Shown one piece after another: positions 12,950 through 24,022 of a DNA stretch of 64,000 nt (within the stretch, counting starts at the first letter, position 1; each line of letters begins with the position of its first letter). Origin of the DNA: Sordaria brevicollis (taxonomy: Eukaryota > Ascomycota > Sordariomycetes > Sordariales > Sordariaceae); assembly GCA_033439795.1 (NCBI GenBank), contig JAUTDP010000015.1, forward strand, positions 1,178,001 to 1,242,000. The letters run 5' to 3'. The translations under genes were made by a program, and so were the position numbers. The notes beneath the pieces were generated by a model. It was not told where the DNA came from, made no database searches, and saw nothing but the letters and a program-made list of their open reading frames with translations.

Positions 12950-14300
12950 TATTATTCTAAATAAAGGAAAACGCTAATAAATTAAACCTTTATCGTCCTA
13001 GTATAAATTATAAAATTGTAATTAAAAAGGATAAAAATAGTAAAAAATTCCCTATTTTATTCGGACTACTTTATAATATAATAAAGGAGGAGTTTTTAAT
13101 TCTTAAAAAAACGTTAAAGGATTTATTAAATAAGGGGTTTATCCGAATTAATAATTTAATAGTGGAGGCCCTAATCTTATTTATACGTAAACCCGGAGGC
13201 GGATTCCGCTTTTATTATAATTACTATATATTCAATACTATTACGAAAGTAAACCGCTATTTATTACTATTAATTAAAAAATATTCTATATTTTAAAAGG
13301 AATAAAGTAATTTACTAAGGTAAATATCGTATAAACCTTTTATAAAATCCGTATAATAAAAAAAGAGGAGGGGAAGATAATATTTCGGACGCGGTATAAG
13401 TTATTCGAATAATTAATTATATTATTTAGGTTAAATAGTACACCAATTATATTTTAACGGTATATTAATTATATTTTCCGCGATTATTTAAATTCGTTTT
13501 ATATTATTTATATAAACGATATATTTATTTATTTTTTTAATTCTTTAAAAGATTACGAATAGAAGGTGCGTTTAATCCTTATTAAATTATTAGAAGCCGG
13601 CTTTTATTTAAATTTAAATAAATACGAATTTAACGTAAAGAAGGTTAAATATTTAAACTTTATTATTTATATTAATATTGGTATATAAGTTAACCCCGAG
13701 AAAATTAAAGCGATTTTGGATTAATTTCCCTTTATTTTTTAAAAGGGCGTATAAAACTTTTTAGAATTTATTAATTATTACTATATATTTATTCCCTAAT
13801 TTTTAAAAGTAATTGCCCTTTTATTATAATTAATTAGTAAAAGGGTTGCTTTTAAATAAATTAAAGAGTATAAAAGCGCTTTTTAATTTTTAAAAATTCT
13901 ATTTATACGAATTCTAATTTTAATAGAATTTAATTTAGATAAAAAAATATTTTTAAAGACGGATTATAATAAATTTACCCTAAGCGGGGTTATTTCTTAA
14001 AAGGTAAATAAAAATAGTAAAAATATAGTTCGTAAAGTTATAGGCTTTTATTTCCGGAAATTTAATTTTACCGAATAGAATTACCCTATTTACGATAAGG
14101 AAATATTTATTATTATTAATTATTTAGAAGAATAGTCGGCGGAATTATAGAATTATAAATTATTTATTATTTTAATAAATTATCGGAACTTCGAATATTT
14201 TATAAAATTAAAAAAATTTTCAGAGCAATAGGCGCGGTAGGCGGAATATTTTTCCCGGTTTAATTTCTAGATCGAATATAAGTTTAATAAAGATAGAATA
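12950..14300 (+). pseudogene. RIP-killed pol (RT and RNase H) of the inner gypsy element
   Basis: Plus-strand frames give LILKKTLKDLLNKGFIRI, then LFIRKPGGGFRFYYNYY (about 13170-13225), then KVNRYLLLLI, typical of gypsy RT fingers. The catalytic box reads YIND at 13509-13520 (YIDD with Asp to Asn from RIP), followed by a stretch like LIKLLEAGFYLNLNKYEF. RNase H follows with IYDKEIFIIINYLEE (around 14085-14130) and a downstream AEYFSRFNF phrase. Interruptions are TAA/TAG. This is strong evidence for strand and family; the relic is not functional. Confidence 0.9.
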
Positions 14301-15909
14301 ATCTTTAACGCCTTTTTTTAACGAAATTAAAATATATTTATAAATTAGGATTATAAAATATAAGATATTTAAATAATATTAGATTCCGCTTTTAAGAATT
14401 ATATTCCGCTCTATATTTCGGTGGCCCGGGTAATTTATTTAGGGAGGGAAGGTATAAACGTATTTGAAAATTTAAATTTATAATAGTTTTAATTATAAAT
14501 AGAATTTTACGATTCTTTATATTAGTAAATAAAGGAAATTATCCTTTATAACGATCGTTACCTCGACCCGTCTTTAAAATTCAAAATCCAAATTGTAAAT
14601 TACTTTATTAATTCTTTTAGCCGCTTTCGTTATTAAAATCATTTTTAAATATTAAAAGCCTTTATATATACCGAATCCGAATTAATTATATTATTTAATA
14701 CCAATTAACGTTTTAACGTCCTTTATACTATTTTAATTTAAATTATTTATAATTTATACATATTAAAATATTTTAATAGAAAAGGTACTATTATAATATT
14801 TTTTCGGCATTTTTATTAACCTTTCTTTAATTTTTACGTCCGGTAATTCCTCCGCAATTGCTATACCTACGGTTCTATAAAAGTTTGGAGGGAATAGAAG
14901 AAAGGCTTTCTACGTTTATTATTAATTTTAGAATAATTTAATAGGGATATATAAATAAATTTTATTATTAATTTTCTAAAATTTAATAATAATATTTATT
15001 TTTAGGTTATAAAGGATAAATTTAGTAAAATTATATTCTTTGAACTTATACCCTTTATAAAAATTGAATTTTACGTTAAACGTTTCTTTTAATATTTTAT
15101 TCGTTATTATAATTTCCTAAAATTTATTATTAATAATTATAGTTTTAATTAAATTAATTATTTTTAAATTAAATTGTACGAATTCTTAGGTATTAAACGT
15201 TTATTTAATACCGTTTATTACCCCTAAATCGATAAAGGCCTAGAATATATAAATTAAAAAGTTTACACTTATTTACGTATAGTCGTTAATTATATTTAGG
15301 ATAATTAAAATAAATAATACCTTATAATATAATTAATTATTAATAACCGGATTAATATTTCAATAAATATATCCTTATTCTTTATTATTTATAGATTCGA
15401 CCCTAAATTCCTAATTTTTATAATCGAAAACCCTTTTAATTATTAATTTTTACCCCTATCCTTTAAAAAATAGATTTAAGAATTTGTTAAAAAATTATAA
15501 TAAATTACGGATTTGTATTAAATTATTATAATAGCCGTTATTTAAAAATAAAAGAAATTCGTTAATTATAATTAGTAATCCGTAAAACGCTTTATAATCG
15601 GGGATAAAATTTAATTTAATTTTAAAAATTATATTATTAACCGCCTAAAGAAGAAGTTCGATTAATTTTATACGAAATATACTATTTCGAAGGTATTATT
15701 TCCCTATATAATCGAATTATCCGGGCTTCCCTACGCTATTTATAATATTTTTTATATCGATCTTTTATATAAAATTATTAATAACCCTCTCCTTAAATAA
15801 AAGTTTATTAACGAATAGCTTTCGGTTATTAAAGTTGAAGGAAAATCGAAATATTAAATAAAAGAAATTTTTTACGTTAATACCGTTAAAAGGAAAAGAA
15901 ATTTAATAA

Positions 15910-16000
15910 AAGAGGTTCTAATTAAGTAAAAGGGATATTAAAACCTAATATAGGAATCGTTAGAGAATTTTAAAAATATTATTACCCTAAACGAATTTAA
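15910..16000 (+). pseudogene. Chromodomain relic at the end of integrase
   Basis: The plus strand reads VLIK-stop-KGY-stop-NLI-stop-ESLENFKNIITLNEF. With each stop explained as a RIPed TGG or CAA/CAG codon, this has the spacing of the chromodomain signature KWKGY...TWEPxENF. A C-terminal integrase chromodomain defines chromoviruses, which target H3K9-methylated chromatin. Confidence 0.8.
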
Positions 16001-17727
16001 AATTTAATATAATTTAATTACGGATAATAACGGTTTAATCGACCGGTATATTAAAAAATTCCTATAAAAGATTATAAATAGGGCGAAATATATTACGAAC
16101 GGAATAAGGGATTTTTAAATACGGATTAGAATAAACGATAAATTAATTAAAGCGGGGCCTTAACGAAATTAATAATTAATTTAATTTAAATATTTTTTAT
16201 TAAATTATCTTCTATTACTTTTAATATAAATTCTTCGATAATAGTCTCCTCTTCTTCTTTATAATTGGATATATAAATATTAGTAAAATTATAAATATTT
16301 AAGGGCTTATAGGCGTAGCGGTAGAAAGTAGGAGGCGTAAAATAGTAATTTTCCGGGCGTAAAAGCTTAACGGTAGCGAAAAAAAAAGAGAATAAAAGGC
16401 AGATATTATATTCGGGGTAGATATTTAAAGGGAAATATTACGCTTTTTATTATTTAAATTTATTATATTATTTTTTATTATTTCCTTCGATTTTTTTTCC
16501 CTTTTTTTTTTTCTTTATTAATAGAGGTTAAATAGTAATAATTTTTTTAATAATAACGGCGGTAATAATAATAGTAATATCGGCGGCGGTAATATTAGTA
16601 GCGGCGGTTTTAATAATAATATAAATATTATAATCTTCGATTAAACGGTTAAAATCCGTACGTCAGTTATTTATTTACTTTACCTTCTCTATATTAATTA
16701 TTAAATTAAATAATTACTCTTTAAAATTTTCGAATTTACGGATTTATTCTTTGAGAGCGTAAATCTCCGTAATATTAACCGAACCGTCGGCAATTTTAAT
16801 AAAAGAAGAAGGCTCTATAGGAAGCGTTTTAATAATAATTTAATTAATAAAACCGTTAAAACGTATTAATAATTAAAGGACCCATTAAGCGAAAGAAAGG
16901 AAATTTACGTAGGAATAAAATTTTATTTCTTTAGGATTTAAAATTTTAATAAAATTTTAAACGTAACGAGGTAATTATTATAGGAGTTTTTAAATATATA
17001 TTTTTTAGTGTACTAAATTTTAAAAGCGGATTAAATTTAAATAAAAATAGGTTTATAGTTTTTACGGGCGTATTAGTAAAATAAATATACGGAAGTAAAG
17101 GAGCCTTTATTAAATATAATATAATTATACCCGTTAATTAAATAACCTTTATATTAAGAATTTTAAGGTTTGGCCCCAAATAGGATATATTCGCGAATAT
17201 CGTTGGGAGCGGACTTACCGGCTACGCCGGCGGTAGTAATATTAGGCTGAATTTGGCGGGGTTTCGGCGGGGTAGTAGGTTTAAGAGTAGCGACTTTAAT
17301 AGCGCCCTTATTACGGCGAAAAGCGGGAGTAGGAATAGGTAGCGGAGTAAGTAAGTTAATAATTTCTTATAAAATTAAGAATTTGTAGAAGAGTTCGAAT
17401 TAAGTAATAGTAATAGGGGTATTTATTTTAACGGTAATTAATTAATAATTAATTAATACGCTCGTAAAAGGATTAATAGGAAGGATAATAATAATAATAA
17501 AGATAATAGAGGTATTGGAAATATATTCGGTGTGCGTTAGTAAGGGCGTGCCTATATTAATATTTATAATTTTAATTACTTAATAAATTAAAGAAGGGAA
17601 GAAGAGAGGGAGAGAGAGAAGGAAAAAGACGTAGGGTATATATTAAAAGTACGCGCGGTAGTAGTTTATCGTTTAATATTTAGGGTTTATATAATTATAC
17701 GCTTATTTATATATAATATTTTTAATT

Positions 17728-17744
17728 GGGGGAGAAGGGGGAGG
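17728..17744 (+). other. Polypurine tract of the inner gypsy element
   Basis: The 17-base purine run GGGGGAGAAGGGGGAGG stands out in AT-rich DNA four bases upstream of the 3' LTR. It is the plus-strand primer of reverse transcription. It survived RIP because it lacks CA or TG. Confidence 0.85.
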
Positions 17745-17748
17745 CTAA

Positions 17749-18000
17749 TATTATAGGGTTAATGCCCGTGGTTGAATTTAATTAGTACTACCAGTCGTGC
17801 CGCTAGTCGGGCCGCTAGTCGGGCCGCTAGTCGCGGTCCTTACCGCTACGGCAAATGGAGTGGCCCGTGCCCCAGTCTTTAAAAGGATAGTTGGCTAATG
17901 CCGCCTAGAGGGCGCCTCCCTTCCTCCCTTTCCTTCTTCGTAGAACTTTATCGATTCGTTAAGACCCAGCATTTGTGCCAACTGTGCTGTGCCCCTTACA
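17749..18000 (+). repeat. 3' LTR of the inner gypsy element
   Basis: This 252-bp copy ends GCCCCTTACA. Mutation polarity is opposite to the 5' LTR: the interior-facing end (17749-17800) is RIPed while the outer end (17970-18000, with CCAACTGTGCTGTGCC) is intact. Confidence 0.92.
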
Positions 18001-18005
18001 AAGAT
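18001..18005. repeat. Target-site duplication, inner gypsy element (right)
   Basis: AAGAT is an exact copy of 10554-10558. Confidence 0.9.
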
Positions 18006-18724
18006 TAGTAATCGTTTTTTAATATTTTTCGATTTAGCGTTTTAGGGCTTAGCGGAAATTATTCCTTAAATCGGATAATTTAATTTCGAAATCGGAAATA
18101 GCGTATTAACGGTCGGTTATAACGTTTTAGAATTAAAGATTGTACTTAATTTAGAATATAGCGCGGGCGTTTTCTAAATTTTAAAGATTAGATTTAATTT
18201 ATTAAAATTCGATTTTAAAATTATATACCCTAATACCTATTTCGATAATATTAAAATAAATAAATTTAATAAGGATTATTAATACAAATTAAAAAGCGGG
18301 GTTTATTATAAAATCGAGAGTTTAATCGATAATAATAATAGTAGGGAATATAATAAAATTGAGAATAAATAAAATATTTATTAAATTTAAATAAATAAAA
18401 TTATCGGGGAATATAATTATAAGAATATTAATAATAGTAATAGTAATAAAGTTATCCGTAATAGGGGGAACCGAAAATTATTAATTTAAAAAAGATATTA
18501 ATTATTTAAATTAATATATTTAATAAATATAAAATAAAGAGAGAGGGTACGAGCGATTTAATAATAATATTTGTTTTAATATTTTATTTAGTTCGACGTT
18601 TGGGACCGGTACGCAATTATTACGGTCGCTTAATAATCGAGTCTTTAATACTTTAAAATTAAAATATAATAATTATAATCTTCCTCAATATACGCGCGTA
18701 GTATAATAGTTTAGTACTTTAAAT

Positions 18725-19006
18725 TATTACGGGTTGAATATATATTAAATATAGGTTAGGATATATATTAAAGTATAAAGGAGAGGAAATAGGAAGTATA
18801 CGTAGAGGGTTAGATATATAGGCGCGAGCCTATACCCCAACTTGTATACGCCTATATAATATTGTACGTAACTACTAGTAACTATATTTAGGCTATATCG
18901 TACTATAGTATATATATTATAATTGTGAATGGCTACTAGGGAGCTGGGTACTTATAAGGGTGGTTAGTGCGTATACTGGGTATGGCATAGGTCTAATCCT
19001 GTAATA
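18725..19006 (-). repeat. Right LTR (5' LTR) of the outer gypsy element
   Basis: This 282-bp partner of 4110-4391 begins TATTACGGGTTGAATATATA and ends CCTGTAATA. Its interior-facing left half is RIPed; its outer right half keeps CA/TG pairs (for example GGGTATGGCATAGG). Confidence 0.88.
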
Positions 19007-19011
19007 CCGTT
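19007..19011. repeat. Target-site duplication, outer gypsy element (right)
   Basis: CCGTT is an exact copy of 4105-4109. Confidence 0.85.
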
Positions 19012-21075
19012 AACTTTAAATAAAATATTACCTATATTATAAAGAATCTTATATATTTTATTAATATAAATATTAATCTTTTAAAATATTAAGCGTATTA
19101 AAGTAATAAAGGCCTAACCGGTATTTAAATTATTTATTTCGTTAATCCGTTCGAAAATAATTTTATAAAGTACTTTAACCTTTTTAATTAATTCGACGAA
19201 CGTTTCCCTATTTATAACGAAGGGTAAAACTTCTAATTAATCCTTAGGTTTATACTATATAATAATACGGAAAATATCCTTATTATTTTTGGCCGATCCG
19301 ATAATATTATTAATAAAATCCTTCTTAGCGTTTTAAATAGCCCTTTTAAATTTTTAGCGTAATTTCTCAACCCGTTAAGGGCGGGGGGATAGGTTATTAT
19401 ATTTATATTTACGGAAAAGGCGTATAATATGTAAATAAATCTTATTTTATTATTTAATATTCTTTTCGGACTTAGCCGGTTTATTAATAAATTTTAAAGC
19501 GTTTTATAAAATTATATATAAAGCTTCGGTTAAATTATCGAATTCCTATTCTATTATTTCGTTTATTAGGAATATAAAAACGAAGCTTATAAAGAAAGAA
19601 ATATTTTCGTTAAAGAATTTAATTACTTTAGGATTTTCCCGAAGGACGAAACAATAGTACGGGGGTTTTAACCGGTTAATAAAAATATTGGTAAAAATAA
19701 TTTAATAATTTAAACCGTAATCCTATTCGTAAACAATTTAGGAAGAATAAAATAGAATATTTATAAAGGTAAAATCGATTATATTCCTAAAATTATAAGT
19801 AGGGATACTAAATTCGGTTAAGAGGTTTAAATTATATTTTCTAACGTAGGCTATAATTTTTATTATACCTTTTAAAATTTCTGTCCTAAATTATTATAAA
19901 TAGTATTTAGTATTAAAATCCCCCGTAATAATTATTTATAAAGGGGGACGCTATGTAATTAATTATTCGAAAGTAGAATAATCGCTAAACCGTCGATATA
20001 TATCAATAATAATAACCCCCCTTACCCAAATTTAAAAAAGGTTTTGTATTTTTCTAATAATATAATATACGGTTAATAATCCTTAGCGGACGTAGGTCGC
20101 TATACGGGGGTACATAACCGCTTCGTTTATTTAATTTTAATAAGGAATATAAATATTAAAAATATAATATTTAAATAATTTAATTTTTTTATTATATATT
20201 TATACTTTAAATTCTTAAATTAAAATTATATCCGCTTTAATTTTATTAATAATTTAGGGGGTAATGAAATATATATTTCTTATACGTATTATATTAATTT
20301 AAAAAATATATAGTCTTAAAATATTTAAGTCGCGTAAAATTCGGTTTATATTTAAAAATTAGTAGCCTTCTACGAAGGCGCTTCATAACGGGTAGAGTAG
20401 CGGAAAGAGGATTTAAAAGAAGAAATTTCCTTAAATTAAATTTCGATAAATATTATAATATTATTAGCGGAAAATTGAAATTCGGAATTATTAAAACCGG
20501 AAAGGGCGGATTCGTAATTAAAGAAGTCGGAGGAATTAGAGGGGCCCTCCTCGTAATTATCCTTAAGGGTAAATTATTTATAGGCTTTTTAGAAAAATTT
20601 ATAACCTTTTTAATAAATTAGAAAATAATTGGTATAAAAAGGGCAAACGATAGTATTACCCTTATAATAAGGGCGTATTAAATAATCGAAATAATAAAAA
20701 TCGAAGGGGCTTCGGTAATTAATATATTAAATAAACTTATAATATTCGCTATAATTAATATAGCCGCACCGGTAGTATTATAAAAAGCGGGGGTAAGGTT
20801 AGTTATTATACTAATCGAAATAGAGGTCGTATTGGAGGATATAACGGCGTTTATAAATAGGGCGGGTAAAACTACTTTTATCGAATAGACGGAAGGGCTT
20901 ATAGACCGGCGTTTCGAAGGAAATTAATTAAGAGGCGTAAGCGGAACCGGGAACGTAATCTTGGGTATAGCGAAAGGAGACGCGGGTCTTGGAAATTTAA
21001 TTAATAATTTCGTTACGGATTGAAGTAGTTATATTAATAGGGACGATACTAATACGTATCGTTATAGGCATATTC
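19012..21075 (-). mobile_element. LINE retrotransposon, 5' half (split by insertion)
   Basis: This is the continuation of the LINE beyond the nested gypsy insertion; the CCGTT duplication abuts it at 19007-19011. Read on the minus strand it would hold ORF1 (about 20.3-21.0 kb) and the start of ORF2 with an endonuclease (about 19.6-20.1 kb). RIP is heavy up to about 21000 and fades to normal composition by about 21075, so the 5' end is placed there only approximately. Visible LINE length, excluding the insertion, is about 5 kb. Confidence 0.6.
19909..19951 (-). pseudogene. LINE endonuclease motif (GDFN)
   Basis: The minus strand reads RPPL, one RIP stop, then IIITGDFNT. The TGDFN motif is the metal-binding signature of the apurinic-like (exonuclease-endonuclease-phosphatase) endonuclease of LINE ORF2. 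Its place upstream of the RT relic, on the same strand but across the nested insertion, agrees with the LINE order EN then RT. Confidence 0.65.
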
Positions 21076-21264
21076 TCGACTACGTAAGTGTATTATTTTT
21101 GGGGTCCTCGACCTTGAGGTACTTAAAACGGGACCCGATTTCGTTAGCTTTGTTGAGGAGTTTTTGATAGTCTCTTCTACAGAACCTCCTCTACGGCGCT
21201 CAGCGGACCCACCCCACAAAATATAGGTCTCCTCTCCTCGAACTTTAATAAGAAGAAGTCTATT
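21076..21264. other. Normal-GC island between two RIPed elements
   Basis: About 190 bases of ordinary composition with intact CA and TG (for example CTCAGCGGACCCACCCCACA) lie between the LINE 5' end and the next element. There is no open frame worth calling. Because RIP acts on duplicated DNA, this is probably single-copy host sequence, or an end of an element too short or diverged to be hit. Confidence 0.55.
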
Positions 21265-21283
21265 CGGGTTTTGCGCGTTTTAG
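21265..21283 (+). repeat. Left 19-bp terminal inverted repeat
   Basis: CGGGTTTTGCGCGTTTTAG; perfect complement of 39104-39122. It lies exactly where RIP begins. TGC is still intact, so the terminus is less mutated than the interior. Confidence 0.7.
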
Positions 21284-22379
21284 CTATAGGCTATTAAAAT
21301 ATTTGCAAACATTCTCACTTTTTATAACTTTTTGAATAAATATTTTTAATTATCTTAATGACTATATATTATATTATATTATATTTTTATTATTAAATAT
21401 TACTTCGGTAAGACTTTTTCTACCCTCTTTTTTTTTTTCATTTTATATTTTTTTAATTAATTTTTATTCTTTAAGGGGTACTATCCGTCGATATTTTTCA
21501 CCTACTTTTTAAAAATAAATATCCGATCTTTATTATTCCTTAATTAAAACGTATAAAAGTTTCTAATTATCATATTAAAGGTAAAATTTACTTTCGATAA
21601 AATTTAAATTTCGATTAAAGCTTTAAAATTAAATTAATCTTTTATTATTCCGCCGGTATTATATATTATTATATAATAATATATAATTATTATTATTTAA
21701 TATATAATTGTAAATAAATATATTTAATATTAAATTCGGTTTATTTATATAATAATTCGAATCTTATTAAATTTAATTAACTAACCGCGTTTATATCAAT
21801 TCCTACGCGAATTTCGCCTTTAATAAATAGAATATATCCGGCGTATTATTTATTAATATAATAATACTATCCTTATTATTATAATTAATTTCGGTAAAAG
21901 TATTATCCTTTAAATTATATCTATTATCTTCCTTACGAAAATTATAATCCAATTTATTCCCTTCAATTATTTTAATTAAGAATAAAAGGATATTATTATT
22001 AAATATTTTAATACGGCTCCCTTTTTTATAAATTAAAATTTTTATAAAGTACGTATATTAAATATTATTAATCCGGGATCGATTAATTAATATAATCTAA
22101 TTTATTATAAAATAATATACGCTACGGGTATTATATTTATATCTTTTTCGGACCCGAATAAATATTATATTATTAATTTTTAAAATTCCTCTATAAATCC
22201 GAATTTACTTCTAAAATAATATTTATCGCTATTAACGAATTTTATATTATTTTTTAATAACGTAAATTCTATTCTTATTCTTCCGACCTTTTTTAATTTC
22301 GCTAGATTCTTCCCTTTTTTATTCCGTAATTTGGATATATTATAATATTAACCAAATTATTAAAAATATACGTTCGGGA

Positions 22380-22760
22380 ATATATTAATTTCTACCCCTT
22401 TAATAACGTTATTAATTCACTTTAAATTATTAAAGTATTAATCGACCGTTTTAAAATTACTTTCGTTTTTAATTCTATTCTAAAAAATAAAATACAAAAT
22501 TTCGAACGCTTCGAATTCCTCTTCGTATTTATATCCAGTATTATTTAAAAAATTATTATTTATATTAATAATAAAAATTTTATTAGTAAAGTAAAGAAAT
22601 ATTTTATTAATATCTTTATTAAATATAATTTTCGTATTCGGACCGAAGCGCTATTTATTATCCAAATTTATTATTTGTATATACGTCCAGTTAATTAAAA
22701 TCGCTTATATTAATAATTTATTACTCCTAATTTATAATACTAGATTATTATTTCTATTAT
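22380..22760 (-). pseudogene. RIP-interrupted minus-strand reading frame, unknown family
   Basis: The minus strand reads about 125 codons broken mainly by TAA/TAG, with protein-like composition, for example TGYKYEEEFEAFEILYFIF and WTYIQIINLDNK. The acidic, regularly spaced residues suggest a former coding sequence. No family was recognised. Confidence 0.4.
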
Positions 22761-23969
22761 AATGCTAAAGATAGGTATAAATATATTAAATATAATACGT
22801 ATCGTATAATACAGATAAATTAAATTTAAAGACGTAATAAATTTATAATAGCGATTTAGCCGCGCTATATATAGCGGCGGTAAAAATATTACTTACTTTT
22901 TTATATTATATTAATATTTTAATTAATTTAGAACCGACTTCGTTCTATTAATTATATTAATTATATAATTTACTAATTTATATCTATACGAATTTAATTT
23001 ATTATTTATATTAAACGAATTATTTAATTTAATATAATCTTAGCCTATTAACCGGATTATAATTTCGCATTCGGTTAAAGATTTAGTATATAATATTTTC
23101 CCCCTTTTAAACCTTCGCTTACGAAAGTAAATTATAAAAATAAAGGAATCTCGGGCTAAATTTATAAAAAAAACTCTTAAAATATACGTATTCGTTAACG
23201 TATTATATTTTTACGAAATTTTATTCAAAATCTTATAATATAATATTAATTATTCGAATTAAATCCGGACTAAATATTATAATATTTATAATTATTATTT
23301 TAATCAAATAGAAAAATTACCCCTAAAACCGAAAAAGAAATTTAGTATTTTAATTACTATTAATAAAGTAAAATTATTCTTAGCTTAATTTAAGAATTTC
23401 TTCCTAATACGAATTATATCCGCGTTTATAATTCTAAATATAGATTTTAAATTACCTTATTCTATTATTATCTCGCCCGAAATATATTAATAAATAATAT
23501 ACTTTATAATTGGGAAATAAAGGGTATTAATACGGATAATTTCGTATTTTACTATAAATATACTAATATTAAATAATTAAAAATATTTAGAATAATATAA
23601 TACTAACTTCGTAGCTAAATATATTAAACTATATATAATATCGGTTACGTAACCGAATAAGCGTAAGAATACTTATACTATTAATATTATAAATAGTAGA
23701 AATAATTAAATTCGGCCTACTTTTACTATAAATCGGCTTAATTCGATTTTATATATTACTATAACCCTAACGCTCGCTTCTTCGCCCGGGCCTATTCGGC
23801 GTTCTATTTATATAACGGTAAATCGAAAATCTAAATATAATAGGTAATAAACGCTTTTATAAATATATATATTAATTAAATAATAACCTTTTTTATAAAT
23901 TTTACAATTATTAAAATATTATTCAAATTAAAATAATAAATCGAATTTTAATAACTTTAAATATAGCCT

Positions 23970-24022
23970 AATATTATTTAAATTAAAATAATTCGCGAAT
24001 ATATTTTAATTTAAATAATATT
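23970..24022. repeat. 53-bp near-perfect palindrome
   Basis: The arms AATATTATTTAAATTAAAAT and their complement are centred on ATTCGCGAAT at 23991-24000, with about three mismatches per arm. It could form a cruciform or be two inverted copies of a short repeat; the same A/T-rich word recurs nearby around 23925 and 24060. Confidence 0.6.

Larger units (their letters stand above)
10559..18000 (+). mobile_element. Chromodomain Ty3/gypsy retrotransposon (chromovirus), plus strand
   Basis: This is a full-length 7442-bp element. It has 252-bp LTRs at 10559-10810 and 17749-18000 (TG...CA, RIPed to TG...TA and TA...CA), perfect AAGAT duplications, and a polypurine tract at 17728-17744 four bases before the 3' LTR. 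Plus-strand relics run in gypsy order: a possible protease region (about 12.4 kb), RT (13.08-13.7 kb), RNase H (14.07-14.29 kb), integrase region (about 14.5-15.7 kb) and a C-terminal chromodomain (about 15.92 kb). It is inserted in the minus-strand gypsy element and is the youngest of the three nested elements. All frames are destroyed by RIP. Confidence 0.93.
4110..19006 (-). mobile_element. Ty3/gypsy LTR retrotransposon, minus strand, split by a second element
   Basis: Two 282-bp direct repeats (4110-4391, 18725-19006) with RIPed TGTTAC...GTAACA-type ends are flanked by 5-bp CCGTT duplications. A G-rich tract on the minus strand (complement of 4395-4403) adjoins the left LTR, so that LTR is the 3' LTR and the element reads leftward. 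Minus-strand relics of reverse transcriptase (about 7.66-7.48 kb) and RNase H (about 6.7-6.58 kb) confirm order and strand. Removing the insertion at 10559-18000 and one duplication leaves about 7.45 kb, a normal gypsy length. It lies inside the LINE, so it is younger than it. The primer-binding site next to 18724 could not be assigned. Confidence 0.88.
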
